NCBI GenBank assembly: GCA_024234395.1
Contig: JACKOH010000001.1
Location: forward strand, 1,631,001-1,695,000
Reading direction: 5' to 3'
DNA length: 64,000 nucleotides
Source of the DNA: Pseudomonadales bacterium
Lineage (GTDB): Bacteria; Pseudomonadota; Gammaproteobacteria; Pseudomonadales; Pseudohongiellaceae
This document shows, one piece after another, positions 9,275-17,109 of the stretch (the stretch's first letter is position 1; every line of letters begins with the position of its first letter). The position numbers were made by a program, and so were the translations under genes. The notes beneath the pieces are model-generated. The model had not been told where the DNA came from. It searched no databases and was given only the letters and a program-made list of their open reading frames with translations.

Positions 9275-9387
9275 TGGCCTGGCACTTGCACCCTGGAGAG
9301 ATTGGCGGAACGGAGAAGCTTGAACTGGACGCTGTAGCTGTCAACTTATATGTTGAGGCTCTTTACCCACGCACTGAAGGTCTTTCC

Positions 9388-9711
9388 TCACACGTTGAAA
9401 CTCTCACCACAACCGCACTCACCCCGGGAGTTGGGGTTTTTGAACTCGAACCCTTCATTGACTCCCTGTTTGACATAATCCATCTCGGTGCCATCGATAT
9501 AGACCAGGCTTTTCGGATCGACCACCACTTTGACGCCGTGGTCTTCGAACACCCGGTCACCCACCTCCAGCCTGTCGACGAACTCGAGCACGTAGGCCAT
9601 TCCGGAACAACCGGTCGTTTTGACGCCAACCCGTATCCCGATCCCGTGACCACGACTGGCCAGTTGATTCGCTACGTGTCGGGCGGCGTCCTGAGTAAGG
9701 GAAATAGACAT
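9388..9711 (-). CDS. iscA: Fe-S cluster assembly scaffold/carrier IscA
   Basis: 107 aa, an A-type carrier. The three conserved cysteines are visible: TTGCSGMAY and the C-terminal GECGCGESF. The ATG at 9711 (MSISLTQDAARH) matches known IscA starts; a TTG 15 bp upstream in frame is possible but would put the AAGGA directly against the start codon. It lies between iscU and hscB as usual. Confidence 0.94.
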   Translation of the reverse strand: MSISLTQDAARHVANQLASRGHGIGIRVGVKTTGCSGMAYVLEFVDRLEVGDRVFEDHGVKVVVDPKSLVYIDGTEMDYVKQGVNEGFEFKNPNSRGECGCGESFNV

Positions 9712-9779
9712 GGTTCGGTTACGCAATCCTTCAGCTGTTACTGGAAGTCCAGCAGGCTGCTAGCAAGTAGTCAAGTAGT

Positions 9780-10166
9780 TTACTTTTCGCCACGCTTGCT
9801 TTTCACATCGGCAATTGCTGCCTTGATGGCATCTTCAGCCAGCACCGAGCAGTGAATCTTGACCGGCGGCAGACCCAGTTCGTCAGCAATGTCCTTGTTC
9901 TTGATCGCGGTGGCTTCCTCGAGCGAACGACCCTTGACCCATTCGGTCAATAACGAACTGGAAGCGATCGCGGAGCCGCAGCCATAGGTCTTGAACTTGG
10001 CGTCCTCGATCACGCCGTTCTCGTTGACCTTGATCTGCAGACGCATCACATCACCGCAGGCCGGTGCACCCACCATACCGGTTCCCACGTTCACGTCACT
10101 CTCATCCATCTTCCCGACGTTGCGTGGATTCTCGTAGTGATCGATTACCTTGTCTGAATAAGCCAT
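9780..10166 (-). CDS. iscU: Fe-S cluster scaffold protein IscU
   Basis: 128 aa. IscU is the scaffold on which IscS builds clusters. The three ligand cysteines are visible in GAPACGDV, YGCGSAIASSS and KIHCSVLAEDA. The HscA recognition motif LPPVK directly precedes the last one. The N-terminus MAYSDKVIDHYENPRNVG is typical. It starts 18 bp after iscS. Confidence 0.97.
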   Translation of the reverse strand: MAYSDKVIDHYENPRNVGKMDESDVNVGTGMVGAPACGDVMRLQIKVNENGVIEDAKFKTYGCGSAIASSSLLTEWVKGRSLEEATAIKNKDIADELGLPPVKIHCSVLAEDAIKAAIADVKSKRGEK

Positions 10167-10184
10167 GTTGAATACTCCAGAATT

Positions 10185-11399
10185 TTAGTGGGCTGCCCAC
10201 TGAACCTTGCTCAAATCCACCCCGTCCTTGTACATATCCCACAAGGGTGAAAGTTCGCGCAGTTTAGCGACCGCGTCGTGAATTTTTGCCACTGCATAAT
10301 CGACATCTTCCTCAGTCGTAAAGCGGCCGATGCTGATGCGCAGTGAACTGTGCGCCAGTTCGTCGTTCAATCCCAGTGCCCGCAGTACATAGGAGGGTTC
10401 AAGACTGGCTGAGGTGCAGGCAGAACCGGACGACAGCGCCAGATCCCGCAGGGCCATCATCAGCGACTCTCCTTCGACGAAATTGAAACTCACATTGAGA
10501 TTGCCTGGGACACGGTGTTCCAGGTCCCCGTTGACGTACACTTCCTCGACATCCTTCAGACCGTTCAGAAACCTGTTTCTGAGAGCCAGGATGCGGGCGT
10601 TTTCCTCGTGCATTTCCTCCCGGGCAATCCGGTAGGCTTCACCCATTCCCACAATTTGGTGGGTAGGCAGGGTACCGGAACGCATACCACGCTCATGACC
10701 GCCACCGTGCATCTGGGGTTCGATCCTGACCCGTGGCTTGCGGCGTACAAACAGAGCCCCGATACCTTTCGGGCCATACAGCTTGTGCGCGGTCAGCGAC
10801 ATCAGATCCACCGGCATCTGCTCCAGATCTATATCGATCTTGCCGGCACTCTGTGCGGCATCGACATGGAATATCACTCCTTTCTCGCGGGTCAGACTGC
10901 CGATCGCGGCGATATCGTTGATCACGCCAATCTCATTATTGACGTGCATCAGGGACACCAGGATGGTATCCGGCCTGATCGCCGCCTCCACCTGCTCCAC
11001 GGTGATGATGCCGTTGGCTCCCGGGTCCAGATAGGTGACTTCGTAGCCCTCTTTCTCCAGTTGGCGGCAACTGTCCAGGACCGCCTTGTGCTCGATCTTG
11101 GAAGTGATTATGTGCTTGCCTTTTCTGGCGTAGAAATGGGCAACTCCCTTGATTGCCAGGTTGTCCGCCTCGGTGGCACCGGAAGTCCAGACAATCTCGC
11201 GGGGATCGCAGTGAATCAGATCCGCCACCTGGCGACGCGCGGTTTCAACCGCCTCTTCCGCTTTCCAGCCGAACACATGGGACCGGGAAGCCGGGTTACC
11301 GAAGTTGCCTTCGAGGGACAGGCATTCCACCATTTTCTCCACCACACGCGGATCCACCGGTGTTGTGGAGGAATAATCCAGATATATGGGCACTTGCAT
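10185..11399 (-). CDS. iscS: Cysteine desulfurase IscS
   Basis: 404 aa from the ATG at 11399, the exact usual length; GGAG lies 6 nt upstream. A TTG four codons earlier is less likely because it would fall inside this ribosome-binding site. The PLP-dependent enzyme takes sulfur from cysteine for Fe-S clusters and tRNA thiolation. PLP lysine region VDLMSLTAHKLYGPKG and catalytic cysteine loop SSGSACTSASLEPS are visible. Its C-terminus SKVQWAAH is the IscU-binding tail. Confidence 0.97.
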   Translation of the reverse strand: MQVPIYLDYSSTTPVDPRVVEKMVECLSLEGNFGNPASRSHVFGWKAEEAVETARRQVADLIHCDPREIVWTSGATEADNLAIKGVAHFYARKGKHIITSKIEHKAVLDSCRQLEKEGYEVTYLDPGANGIITVEQVEAAIRPDTILVSLMHVNNEIGVINDIAAIGSLTREKGVIFHVDAAQSAGKIDIDLEQMPVDLMSLTAHKLYGPKGIGALFVRRKPRVRIEPQMHGGGHERGMRSGTLPTHQIVGMGEAYRIAREEMHEENARILALRNRFLNGLKDVEEVYVNGDLEHRVPGNLNVSFNFVEGESLMMALRDLALSSGSACTSASLEPSYVLRALGLNDELAHSSLRISIGRFTTEEDVDYAVAKIHDAVAKLRELSPLWDMYKDGVDLSKVQWAAH

Positions 11400-11425
11400 T
11401 TTCGTCTCCAATCAAGCCGTTCCGA

Positions 11426-11920
11426 TTACAGGGACTCCGCCGAGAGGGTGATCTGATCCACCACATCAGCCGCAATCAGTTCTTTCTTGCGGTCCTGATT
11501 CTCAGCAATGCGTCTGATTTCGTTTTTTTCAACCAGATCGGCAAGGCTTATATTACTAAGAAATTCATGTATCTGCTGGCTCAAATCCTTCCATAGATAA
11601 TGAGTAAGACAGATTTCTCCGCCCTGGCAGTCGCCCGCCCCGCCACAGCGGGTGGTATCCAGCGATTCGTTCACCGCATCGATGATCTGGGCGATAAAGA
11701 TCGAGTTGGCGCTGTCCTTGAGTTCGTAGCCACCTCCCGGCCCCCGTACACTGCTTACCAGCTGATTCTTGCGCAGCTTTGAAAATAACTGCTCAAGATA
11801 GGACAGCGAAATTTCCTGTCGTTGAGAGATATCCGCCAGGCTGATGGGCCCGTCATCTTCATGAAGAGCCAGATCGAGCATTGCAGTGACCGCATAGCGG
11901 CCCTTGGTTGTCAGGCGCAT
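11426..11920 (-). CDS. iscR: Rrf2-family regulator IscR
   Basis: 164 aa, with a winged helix (MRLTTKGRYAVTAMLDLAL) and the cluster-binding cysteines in CGGAGDCQGGEICLTH. With its [2Fe-2S] cluster IscR represses the isc operon; the apo form activates other targets. It is the first gene of the operon, 26 bp before iscS. Two type-1-like IscR boxes lie just upstream, so autoregulation is expected. Confidence 0.96.
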   Translation of the reverse strand: MRLTTKGRYAVTAMLDLALHEDDGPISLADISQRQEISLSYLEQLFSKLRKNQLVSSVRGPGGGYELKDSANSIFIAQIIDAVNESLDTTRCGGAGDCQGGEICLTHYLWKDLSQQIHEFLSNISLADLVEKNEIRRIAENQDRKKELIAADVVDQITLSAESL

Positions 11921-11932
11921 GGGCTTTCCCCG

Positions 11933-11957
11933 TTACTCTACTAAAACTGTCGGGTAT
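11933..11957 (-). promoter_or_regulatory. IscR box, proximal
   Basis: A 25-bp site read on the minus strand matches the type 1 IscR consensus (ATASYYGACTRWWWYAGTCRRSTAT, from E. coli work) at about 22 of 25 positions. It covers the region from the -10 to just past the transcription start, a position suited to repression. Confidence 0.6.
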
Positions 11958-11984
11958 TATTGAATACCTAAGTAAAACAGTCAA
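11956..11984 (-). promoter_or_regulatory. isc operon promoter
   Basis: On the minus strand TTGACT (11979-11984) is followed after 17 bp by AATAAT (11956-11961), each one mismatch from consensus. The expected start of transcription lies ~30 bp before the iscR ATG. Both hexamers lie in or against the IscR boxes. Confidence 0.75.
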
Positions 11985-11988
11985 GTAT
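11964..11988 (-). promoter_or_regulatory. IscR box, distal
   Basis: A second 25-bp site matches the type 1 IscR consensus at about 23 of 25 positions, with the GACT core intact. It overlaps the -35 hexamer. Centre-to-centre spacing from the proximal site is 31 bp, close to three helical turns, so the two sites lie on one face of the DNA. Confidence 0.65.
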
Positions 11989-12017
11989 TGACGGGCCGAT
12001 CTACCAGGGTCCGGCTG

Positions 12018-12602
12018 TCAACCAGGCTCCGAATCCGGCACCTGCCGGTCCCGATTACCTTCCTCCCGCTCATGGATCAGGGTCGAGGGCGCTTTCCCTA
12101 TCTCTGCTGCCAACTCAATGCCCCGGGAGCGAGCCAGCAACGAGATCAGGGCCAGATGGTGTGTAGTATGGGATATCAGACTCATCAGCTCCCGGTTCAA
12201 AGTGCTGGCAATGGCCACCGGTTGCACTTCCGGATGCACCGACTCCCTGGCCTGCAGGGGAATATTGGCTTCGGTCGGCAGCATTGCAAGTCGGGCCTTC
12301 AGGCTCTCCAGTGCCCGCAGTGCAGCCGCCGGGCTTTCCTCCAGCAGCCGTTGCCGGGCCCGGCAATCGTAGTCAACCTGCCCGGTCTCCATACCTTCCA
12401 GCACACAGAGCACCCTTTCAATAATATGTCTGACGTGAACACCGATAGCGGAACTTCCTGCGGCCGACCGGCTGTAAACCGGATCCGGCAGACCCTGCAC
12501 GACTTCCAGGCACTGCCCGAGACAATAACAACAGGCATCGCACAACAGCTGACCTGACGATCGTTCAGCAGTTCCGGGAACGCTATGCTGGTATACACTC
12601 AT
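12018..12602 (-). CDS. DinB-like four-helix metal-binding protein
   Basis: 194 aa. It has the pattern of the DinB/YfiT superfamily: a helix with a histidine (GVHVRHIIERVLCVLEG) and a later HTTHHLALISLL helix, together giving the usual three-histidine metal site. Members are thiol transferases or metal-dependent hydrolases, and the exact substrate cannot be told from sequence. It lies just upstream of the isc promoter on the same strand and is not part of that operon. A cysteine cluster near the N-terminus (CDACCYCLGQC) is unusual for the family. Confidence 0.6.
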   Translation of the reverse strand: MSVYQHSVPGTAERSSGQLLCDACCYCLGQCLEVVQGLPDPVYSRSAAGSSAIGVHVRHIIERVLCVLEGMETGQVDYDCRARQRLLEESPAAALRALESLKARLAMLPTEANIPLQARESVHPEVQPVAIASTLNRELMSLISHTTHHLALISLLARSRGIELAAEIGKAPSTLIHEREEGNRDRQVPDSEPG

Positions 12603-12618
12603 CGGGGGTACAGTTCTG

Positions 12619-12755
12619 CAGCCTGTTGAAAAACCTCAGCCGGCACAACGCGGCGTTAAGATCCGGCTCAAAATGCTCATTACGACGCGCAAACTGCGCT
12701 TTTTCGCCAAATTTTGCCTTGTCTTGCACTCACCGGAAAGTTTATCAACCGGCTG
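12619..12755. repeat. MITE-like element with 16-bp imperfect terminal inverted repeats
   Basis: The ends (cagcctgttgaaaaac at 12619-12634, and the complement at 12740-12755) pair at 14 of 16 positions and bound 137 bp with no coding capacity. It lies in the intergenic region between the DinB-like gene and the PHP gene. Ends of the form AGCCTGTTGAAAAA are common at small dispersed repeats of gammaproteobacteria, but I saw no second copy in this window. The remaining ~250 bp up to the PHP start is AT-rich in part and holds no other feature that I can support. Confidence 0.6.
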
Positions 12756-13008
12756 TCAGATAATTATTTATCCGCTGGCTCGGATTGCTATTATTTTTTT
12801 CTCATTCATCAGGTGTCCTGGCAGGACTTCAGGCAGCGCGACCGGCCCCTGACTCGCAGCAGCCTGACCCGGTCCGGCCCGGGACTATAGCACAGCGCTC
12901 CTGAATGGTACTATAAACCTCCGAATACCGGGCTGTCTGTTGCCTGCTGCAGACACTTGATCCACTCAACAATCCCGGCAATAAACCGCCGACTGAAACC
13001 CCGCATCG

Positions 13009-13896
13009 ATGACCAGGGAGACGACACCGCTGAAAGCTGATCTGCATACTCACAGCTATTTTTCCGACGGTTCCCATGCCCCCGGATATGTTCTGGAGCA
13101 GGCCCGGCAGAATGGCGTGACCCACCTGGCTCTGACCGATCACGATTGTATCGACGGCTATCTGCAGGCGGCCGACGATTACCAGGACGGACAACCGGCC
13201 CTGATTCCGGGGGTGGAGATATCGACTCTTTGGAACAACCTGGAAATCCACGTGCTCGGGCTTTGTTTCAACCCCTCGGATCAGAACCTCAAGCGGTTAC
13301 TGGACTGCCAGCAACAGCGACGCCGTGAGCGCCTGCAGGCGATCGAAGCCAAGCTGGTCAAGGCGGGAATTATCGGGCTGGGGGATTACATAAGGGACCT
13401 GCCCTGCGTGTCACCGGGCCGGGCCCACGTTGCGCGTTTTCTTGCCGGGCAGACCCGCAGCACCGCCAGAAAAGCGTTCCGTTCCCTGGCCCGTAACGGG
13501 CGCTTCCATGTTGCCGCTGCATGGAGCGCTATGGACAGCGCGGTGTCCTTCATTCGCCAGGCGGGAGGTATTGCGGTGCTGGCGCATCCGCATCGTTACC
13601 CGCTGAATCGCAGAAAGCTGTCCCGTCTGCTGGAGGAATTTCACGCAGCGGGCGGTGAAGGGCTGGAAATCTGTTGTTCCAATATGGCAGCAAATGAACT
13701 GGAAAATCTGGCGGCGTTGAGCCTCGAACACGGACTGTGGGCTTCCGCCGGTTCCGATTTTCACACCAGCGAGGCTACCTGGATGGATATTGGCAGGCTC
13801 CAACAACTGCCGGAGTCGGTCAAAAAAAATGCCATCTGGTCACATCCCCGATGGCATTTTCCTGATCATGGCGGGCACTGCAATGGACCCGGTTAG
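13009..13896 (+). CDS. rnm: PHP-domain 5'-3' exonuclease, YciV/RNase AM family
   Basis: 295 aa. The PHP metal-binding motifs are visible: DLHTHSYFSDGSHAP, LTDHDCIDGY, PGVEIST, VLAHPHRYP and a late GSDFH. The E. coli member trims the 5' ends of rRNAs and degrades short RNAs and 3',5'-pAp-type substrates. The ATG has no strong ribosome-binding site, but the protein begins right before the first motif as in relatives. The last ~20 codons contain a perfect 11-bp inverted repeat that can act as a terminator, and the stop overlaps the stop of the convergent zinc-ribbon gene by a few bases. Confidence 0.82.
   Translation: MTRETTPLKADLHTHSYFSDGSHAPGYVLEQARQNGVTHLALTDHDCIDGYLQAADDYQDGQPALIPGVEISTLWNNLEIHVLGLCFNPSDQNLKRLLDCQQQRRRERLQAIEAKLVKAGIIGLGDYIRDLPCVSPGRAHVARFLAGQTRSTARKAFRSLARNGRFHVAAAWSAMDSAVSFIRQAGGIAVLAHPHRYPLNRRKLSRLLEEFHAAGGEGLEICCSNMAANELENLAALSLEHGLWASAGSDFHTSEATWMDIGRLQQLPESVKKNAIWSHPRWHFPDHGGHCNGPG
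13826..13860. terminator. Bidirectional intrinsic terminator inside the PHP gene 3' end
   Basis: aaaatgccatc (13826-13836) and gatggcatttt (13850-13860) form a perfect 11-bp stem with a 13-nt loop, A-rich on the left and T-rich on the right. It lies between convergent genes, 33 bp before the PHP stop codon, and so is translated as part of that protein. Confidence 0.7.
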
Positions 13897-14276
13897 CGGC
13901 GCAGACGGGCCACCAGATCGCGGAATACATCAAGCAGAGTTTCGTGTTTGAAGTCGGTGAATTCACCGGCATCCATAAACATGCCATGCTCTTCGCAGGC
14001 TTCGTATTGCAGATGCTTCTGCTTCTGGTCGTTGATTTTCTTCATCGGCTTGCCACAACGCGGGCACTCGATGTCCCGTACCTTGTTGTACGACTTGCCC
14101 TGCTCAGGATCACCACTGTCTACGAAATCCGCCATCCAGTCCTTCTTCAACTGTTCGGCTTCACCGTTGTCAAACCACAGCCCCTTGCATCCTAGACACT
14201 GATCGATCACGACCGGGCCGTGCAAGGTGTCGATCTTCACCTCTTTCATGTTTGAGTTACATTTCGGGCAATCCAT
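13893..14276 (-). CDS. Zinc-ribbon (TFIIB-type) domain protein
   Basis: 127 aa. Two CxxC-type zinc-binding sets are visible: MDCPKCNSNM with DQCLGCKGLWFDNGEAEQL, and then a second pair in IECPRCGKPM with CEEHGMFMDAGEF. This is the pattern of the zf-TFIIB family of small uncharacterised proteins. AGGAG lies ~7 nt before the ATG. It converges on the PHP gene, with stop codons overlapping. Function unknown; the double zinc ribbon suggests nucleic-acid or protein binding. Confidence 0.75.
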   Translation of the reverse strand: MDCPKCNSNMKEVKIDTLHGPVVIDQCLGCKGLWFDNGEAEQLKKDWMADFVDSGDPEQGKSYNKVRDIECPRCGKPMKKINDQKQKHLQYEACEEHGMFMDAGEFTDFKHETLLDVFRDLVARLRR

Positions 14277-14588
14277 CTTGGTCTCCTAACTTCCGCCGTG
14301 CGGCTTTCTTATTATCGAGCTTATTATCCAGCTTGTTATCGAGCATGTCGTAACGAGATCGTCGAGAATTTCGAGAAATCTGCAGACAGTTAACTGCTGG
14401 CATTCTATAGGAATCCCCTGGCTGAAACAAAGTGTAAGACGGCCTTTTTACAAATCCATCGCAAATAAATTCAGCTGCTGCAAGCTGGTGCGGGAAAACC
14501 CCGAAACAGCGCGTCCACCCGGTTTTCCCGACACCGGAATCTGAAACGGAAAAGTCGGCACCAATGCGGGGCCCGCTGCACCGGGAAT
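14277..14588. other. Intergenic region upstream of the zinc-ribbon gene
   Basis: 312 bp without a gene. A short degenerate direct repeat (ttatcgagcttattatccagcttgttatcgagc in three units, 14313-14344) is visible. A weak minus-strand promoter is possible (TTGTTT at 14425-14430, TAGAAT at 14402-14407, 17-bp spacing). Nothing else was seen. Confidence 0.4.
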
Positions 14589-15581
14589 TCAGTAGTCGTA
14601 GCTGACTGCGCGCCGATGCAGTGCAACCTCGTCCAGTTCACCCGCCAGGCACGCCTCAATATCGCGCCTGGAAATAATATGAATCCGGTCGCTGACACCG
14701 GTATCTGCACCCTGGCTGCCCAGGCCGGTCAGTATGATCGAAACCTGTTCGTCCGCCCTCACCGAATTCAACGTTGCCCCGAACTCGCACAACAACCCGT
14801 ACAGACTGTCTTCCAGTTCCGCCACATCCTCCAGCCAACGCTGACGCAGATTCTCCCTGGCAGTTTCAAAACTAGCATCCAGGCTGGCGACCTGTTGCCG
14901 GGCACTGCTGCTCAGTGCCACCAGCTTTTCCTGCAACTGCTGCAGTCCGGGAATTGAACTTGAGCCGTCCCGGGTTCCCGGGTCCACTTCCAGTTGCCGC
15001 AATTTGTCGAGCGTTTCTTCGAATTCCCGTCGCAGGGAGGCCAGCGATTGTTCAGTGGCAACCAGCGCATTGGGCTCCATGGCTCCCAGATCTCTCAACA
15101 TGCGCATAATGCGATTGGCTTCGCCGAGTGCGGCATCGACCTCGACCCGGTAGTCATTGGAGCTGGCAAGCGGCTCAGTGGTCTGGTCGGCCCTGGTCAC
15201 CGCATCGACCCCGACCGGTTGCGGGTCGCCTGCCTGTGCCGGTGGTTGCACCGGCAGTCGATCCGCAAGATTGCCACGTCCGGCCACGTTTCGAAGCGAC
15301 GCGGCCAACGCACTCAGACTCAGGCGGTTGCGCTGATTCGCCAGCGGTGACCGGACTTCCAGCACCACGCCCTGGCCACGCAGATAATAGCCGTGAACCC
15401 GGCCGCTGCCGATACCAAGAAAACCCGATCCATCAGCCAGTCCCAGCCCCTCCTGAACGATATCGCTGAAAATTTCGATTTCATTTTTCAAGGTAGCCGG
15501 ATCCGGTTGCTGGGCCGAAACAGGACCCCGTGGTCCCAGCAGACTTATTACGACGGCAGTGAGCAATAGATGGATACGCAT
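14589..15581 (-). CDS. Secreted protein of the ECF sigma/anti-sigma cluster, unknown function
   Basis: 330 aa from the ATG at 15581, chosen because GGAG lies 7 nt upstream and it opens a clean Sec signal peptide (MRIHLLLTAVVISLLG...VSAQQ). A longer frame upstream would overlap the anti-sigma gene. The mature part begins with PDPATLKNEIEIFSDIVQEGLG and contains GYYLRGQGVVLEV; the central part is helical and rich in Q, L and E, likely coiled coil. I do not recognise a named domain. It is the last gene after the sigma and anti-sigma genes, 13 bp downstream, and is probably part of the same envelope-stress regulon. Confidence 0.6.
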   Translation of the reverse strand: MRIHLLLTAVVISLLGPRGPVSAQQPDPATLKNEIEIFSDIVQEGLGLADGSGFLGIGSGRVHGYYLRGQGVVLEVRSPLANQRNRLSLSALAASLRNVAGRGNLADRLPVQPPAQAGDPQPVGVDAVTRADQTTEPLASSNDYRVEVDAALGEANRIMRMLRDLGAMEPNALVATEQSLASLRREFEETLDKLRQLEVDPGTRDGSSSIPGLQQLQEKLVALSSSARQQVASLDASFETARENLRQRWLEDVAELEDSLYGLLCEFGATLNSVRADEQVSIILTGLGSQGADTGVSDRIHIISRRDIEACLAGELDEVALHRRAVSYDY

Positions 15582-15594
15582 CGGCATACTCCAG

Positions 15595-16290
15595 CTACTG
15601 GACCTGACCCGGAACCTGCATGACGCCGGCCAGTTGCTGCATGGTTCTGAGAGTTTCGAAATCGCGGTCCAGGAGCTGTTGGTAGCTGACCTGGACCGTC
15701 TCCATATCCAACTGGCGCTGCTGCTCAAAGTAAGAATAGATCCGTTCGAAGTTTTCCGCACCGAGCTGGCGAGCTTCGGACATTACCGCCTGCCTGAGAT
15801 CCAGGTCGCGGCGGGCCTGCTGCTCATCCAGCCTGGTCAGGAACTGCTGCAGTTGCTGTTCCTGGCGTTGCCGCTGGACTGTTGAGAAATCTTCAAAGCG
15901 GGTATCCAGTTGTGCCTGTTGCACTGCGGTTCCGGCTCCCGCGAAGACGATCCGGAAGCCACTTTCGTCCCGGTAAATCTCCGCGTCGAAGACCAGCAGT
16001 ACCAGCATGACCAGGCTCGCCGCAGTCGGCAGCCACTGCAGGATCCAGCCGCGTCGCTGCGGTAACTCCGGCTGCCGCTCCGCCCTGAACAACGCCACAC
16101 CCCTATCCCATTGCGGGACCCGCCGTTCCTCCCAGTGCCGTAACGATTCCTGCACCGACAATAATCCGCTCAACTCATTGCTGCAGTCAGGACACTGCCG
16201 CAGATGCCGTTCAGTTTCCTCCCGCGCCGATGGTGATCGGCTTTCATCGAAATACTCGGTCAGCAGATGAGAGGTTCTAGGGCAGGACAT
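15595..16290 (-). CDS. Anti-sigma factor with N-terminal zinc finger
   Basis: 231 aa. The N-terminus carries an HxxxCxxC-type zinc finger (HLRQCPDCSNEL), seen in ZAS anti-sigma factors. One membrane span lies at ~84-104 (TAASLVMLVLLVF), followed by a long glutamine-rich coiled-coil region in the periplasm. It overlaps the sigma factor gene by 14 bp, which points to translational coupling and a cognate pair. The signal sensed is unknown. Confidence 0.8.
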   Translation of the reverse strand: MSCPRTSHLLTEYFDESRSPSAREETERHLRQCPDCSNELSGLLSVQESLRHWEERRVPQWDRGVALFRAERQPELPQRRGWILQWLPTAASLVMLVLLVFDAEIYRDESGFRIVFAGAGTAVQQAQLDTRFEDFSTVQRQRQEQQLQQFLTRLDEQQARRDLDLRQAVMSEARQLGAENFERIYSYFEQQRQLDMETVQVSYQQLLDRDFETLRTMQQLAGVMQVPGQVQ

Positions 16291-16849
16291 GGGATTCCTC
16301 CATGATTGACTTGAGTTTACGCAGCGCCGTGTAAAAACGGGTCTTGGCGGTGTTTTCGGAGATCTCCTGAAGCCGGGCGATTTCCTCGAAAGTCAACGCC
16401 TGGAATATTTTCAGCTCCACGGTCAGGCGCTGCTCCAGAGGTAGCCGTGCCAGCAGGGTCTGAATCTGCGCATTACGCTGCTCCTCGGCAAGTCTCCAGT
16501 CCGGCTCCAGGGCAGAATCCGCATCGATTCCGGCGAATGGATCCTCGTCGCCGCCAAAGCCGTGCCCCCGCAACAGCAGATTACGCCGGTTCATGTCCAC
16601 CGCCTTGTTGTGGGCAATGCGGAAAATCCAGCTGCTGAACCTGGCATCACCGCGAAACCGGTGCAGGTTCCGGTAGACTCCCAGAAATACCTCCTGCATC
16701 AGGTCCAACGCGTCGGAGGCATTGCCGGTCAGGCGCAGGCCATAGTTGTAGATCCGGCCTTCGTAGCGCCTGACCAGTTTTTCCCAGGCAGCGACCGACC
16801 CGGCCAGGGCGGCCTCGATCAGGGCCTGATCTGCATCGTCTGAGGTCAT
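16277..16849 (-). CDS. ECF-type RNA polymerase sigma factor
   Basis: 190 aa from the ATG at 16849 (GGAG a few nt upstream); a GTG ten codons earlier is also possible. Region 2 is visible (LVRRYEGRIYNYGLRLTGN, then DALDLMQEVFLGVYRNL and FSSWIFRIAHNKAVDMNRR), as is region 4 (RLPLEQRLTVELKIFQALTFEEIARLQ with the helix-turn-helix). It is followed by its anti-sigma factor and a secreted protein. ECF groups with a zinc-finger anti-sigma commonly respond to envelope or oxidative stress. Confidence 0.9.
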   Translation of the reverse strand: MTSDDADQALIEAALAGSVAAWEKLVRRYEGRIYNYGLRLTGNASDALDLMQEVFLGVYRNLHRFRGDARFSSWIFRIAHNKAVDMNRRNLLLRGHGFGGDEDPFAGIDADSALEPDWRLAEEQRNAQIQTLLARLPLEQRLTVELKIFQALTFEEIARLQEISENTAKTRFYTALRKLKSIMEESHVLP

Positions 16850-17109
16850 CGGACTCCACGTGAAAACACCGCGACCCACCGATTCAGCCCAGGGGCGGAC
16901 CGGTGGATCTCAGTCAATAGTCGTTGCGACTCAGGAAATAGTTTGCTGCCCGGCTCGGCCGGGTACAGCCCAGGACCTCGAGCTTTAAACCCGAAGTCCC
17001 AAACCAGGGGTGTGGCCGGGCCGACGGTCAACCTTCCCGCCTTGTGAGCTGGAGGCCACCGTCGACCGGCCAATTCGGTCCGGTCCTGCCGGAATCCCCT
17101 GCCGGGTCG

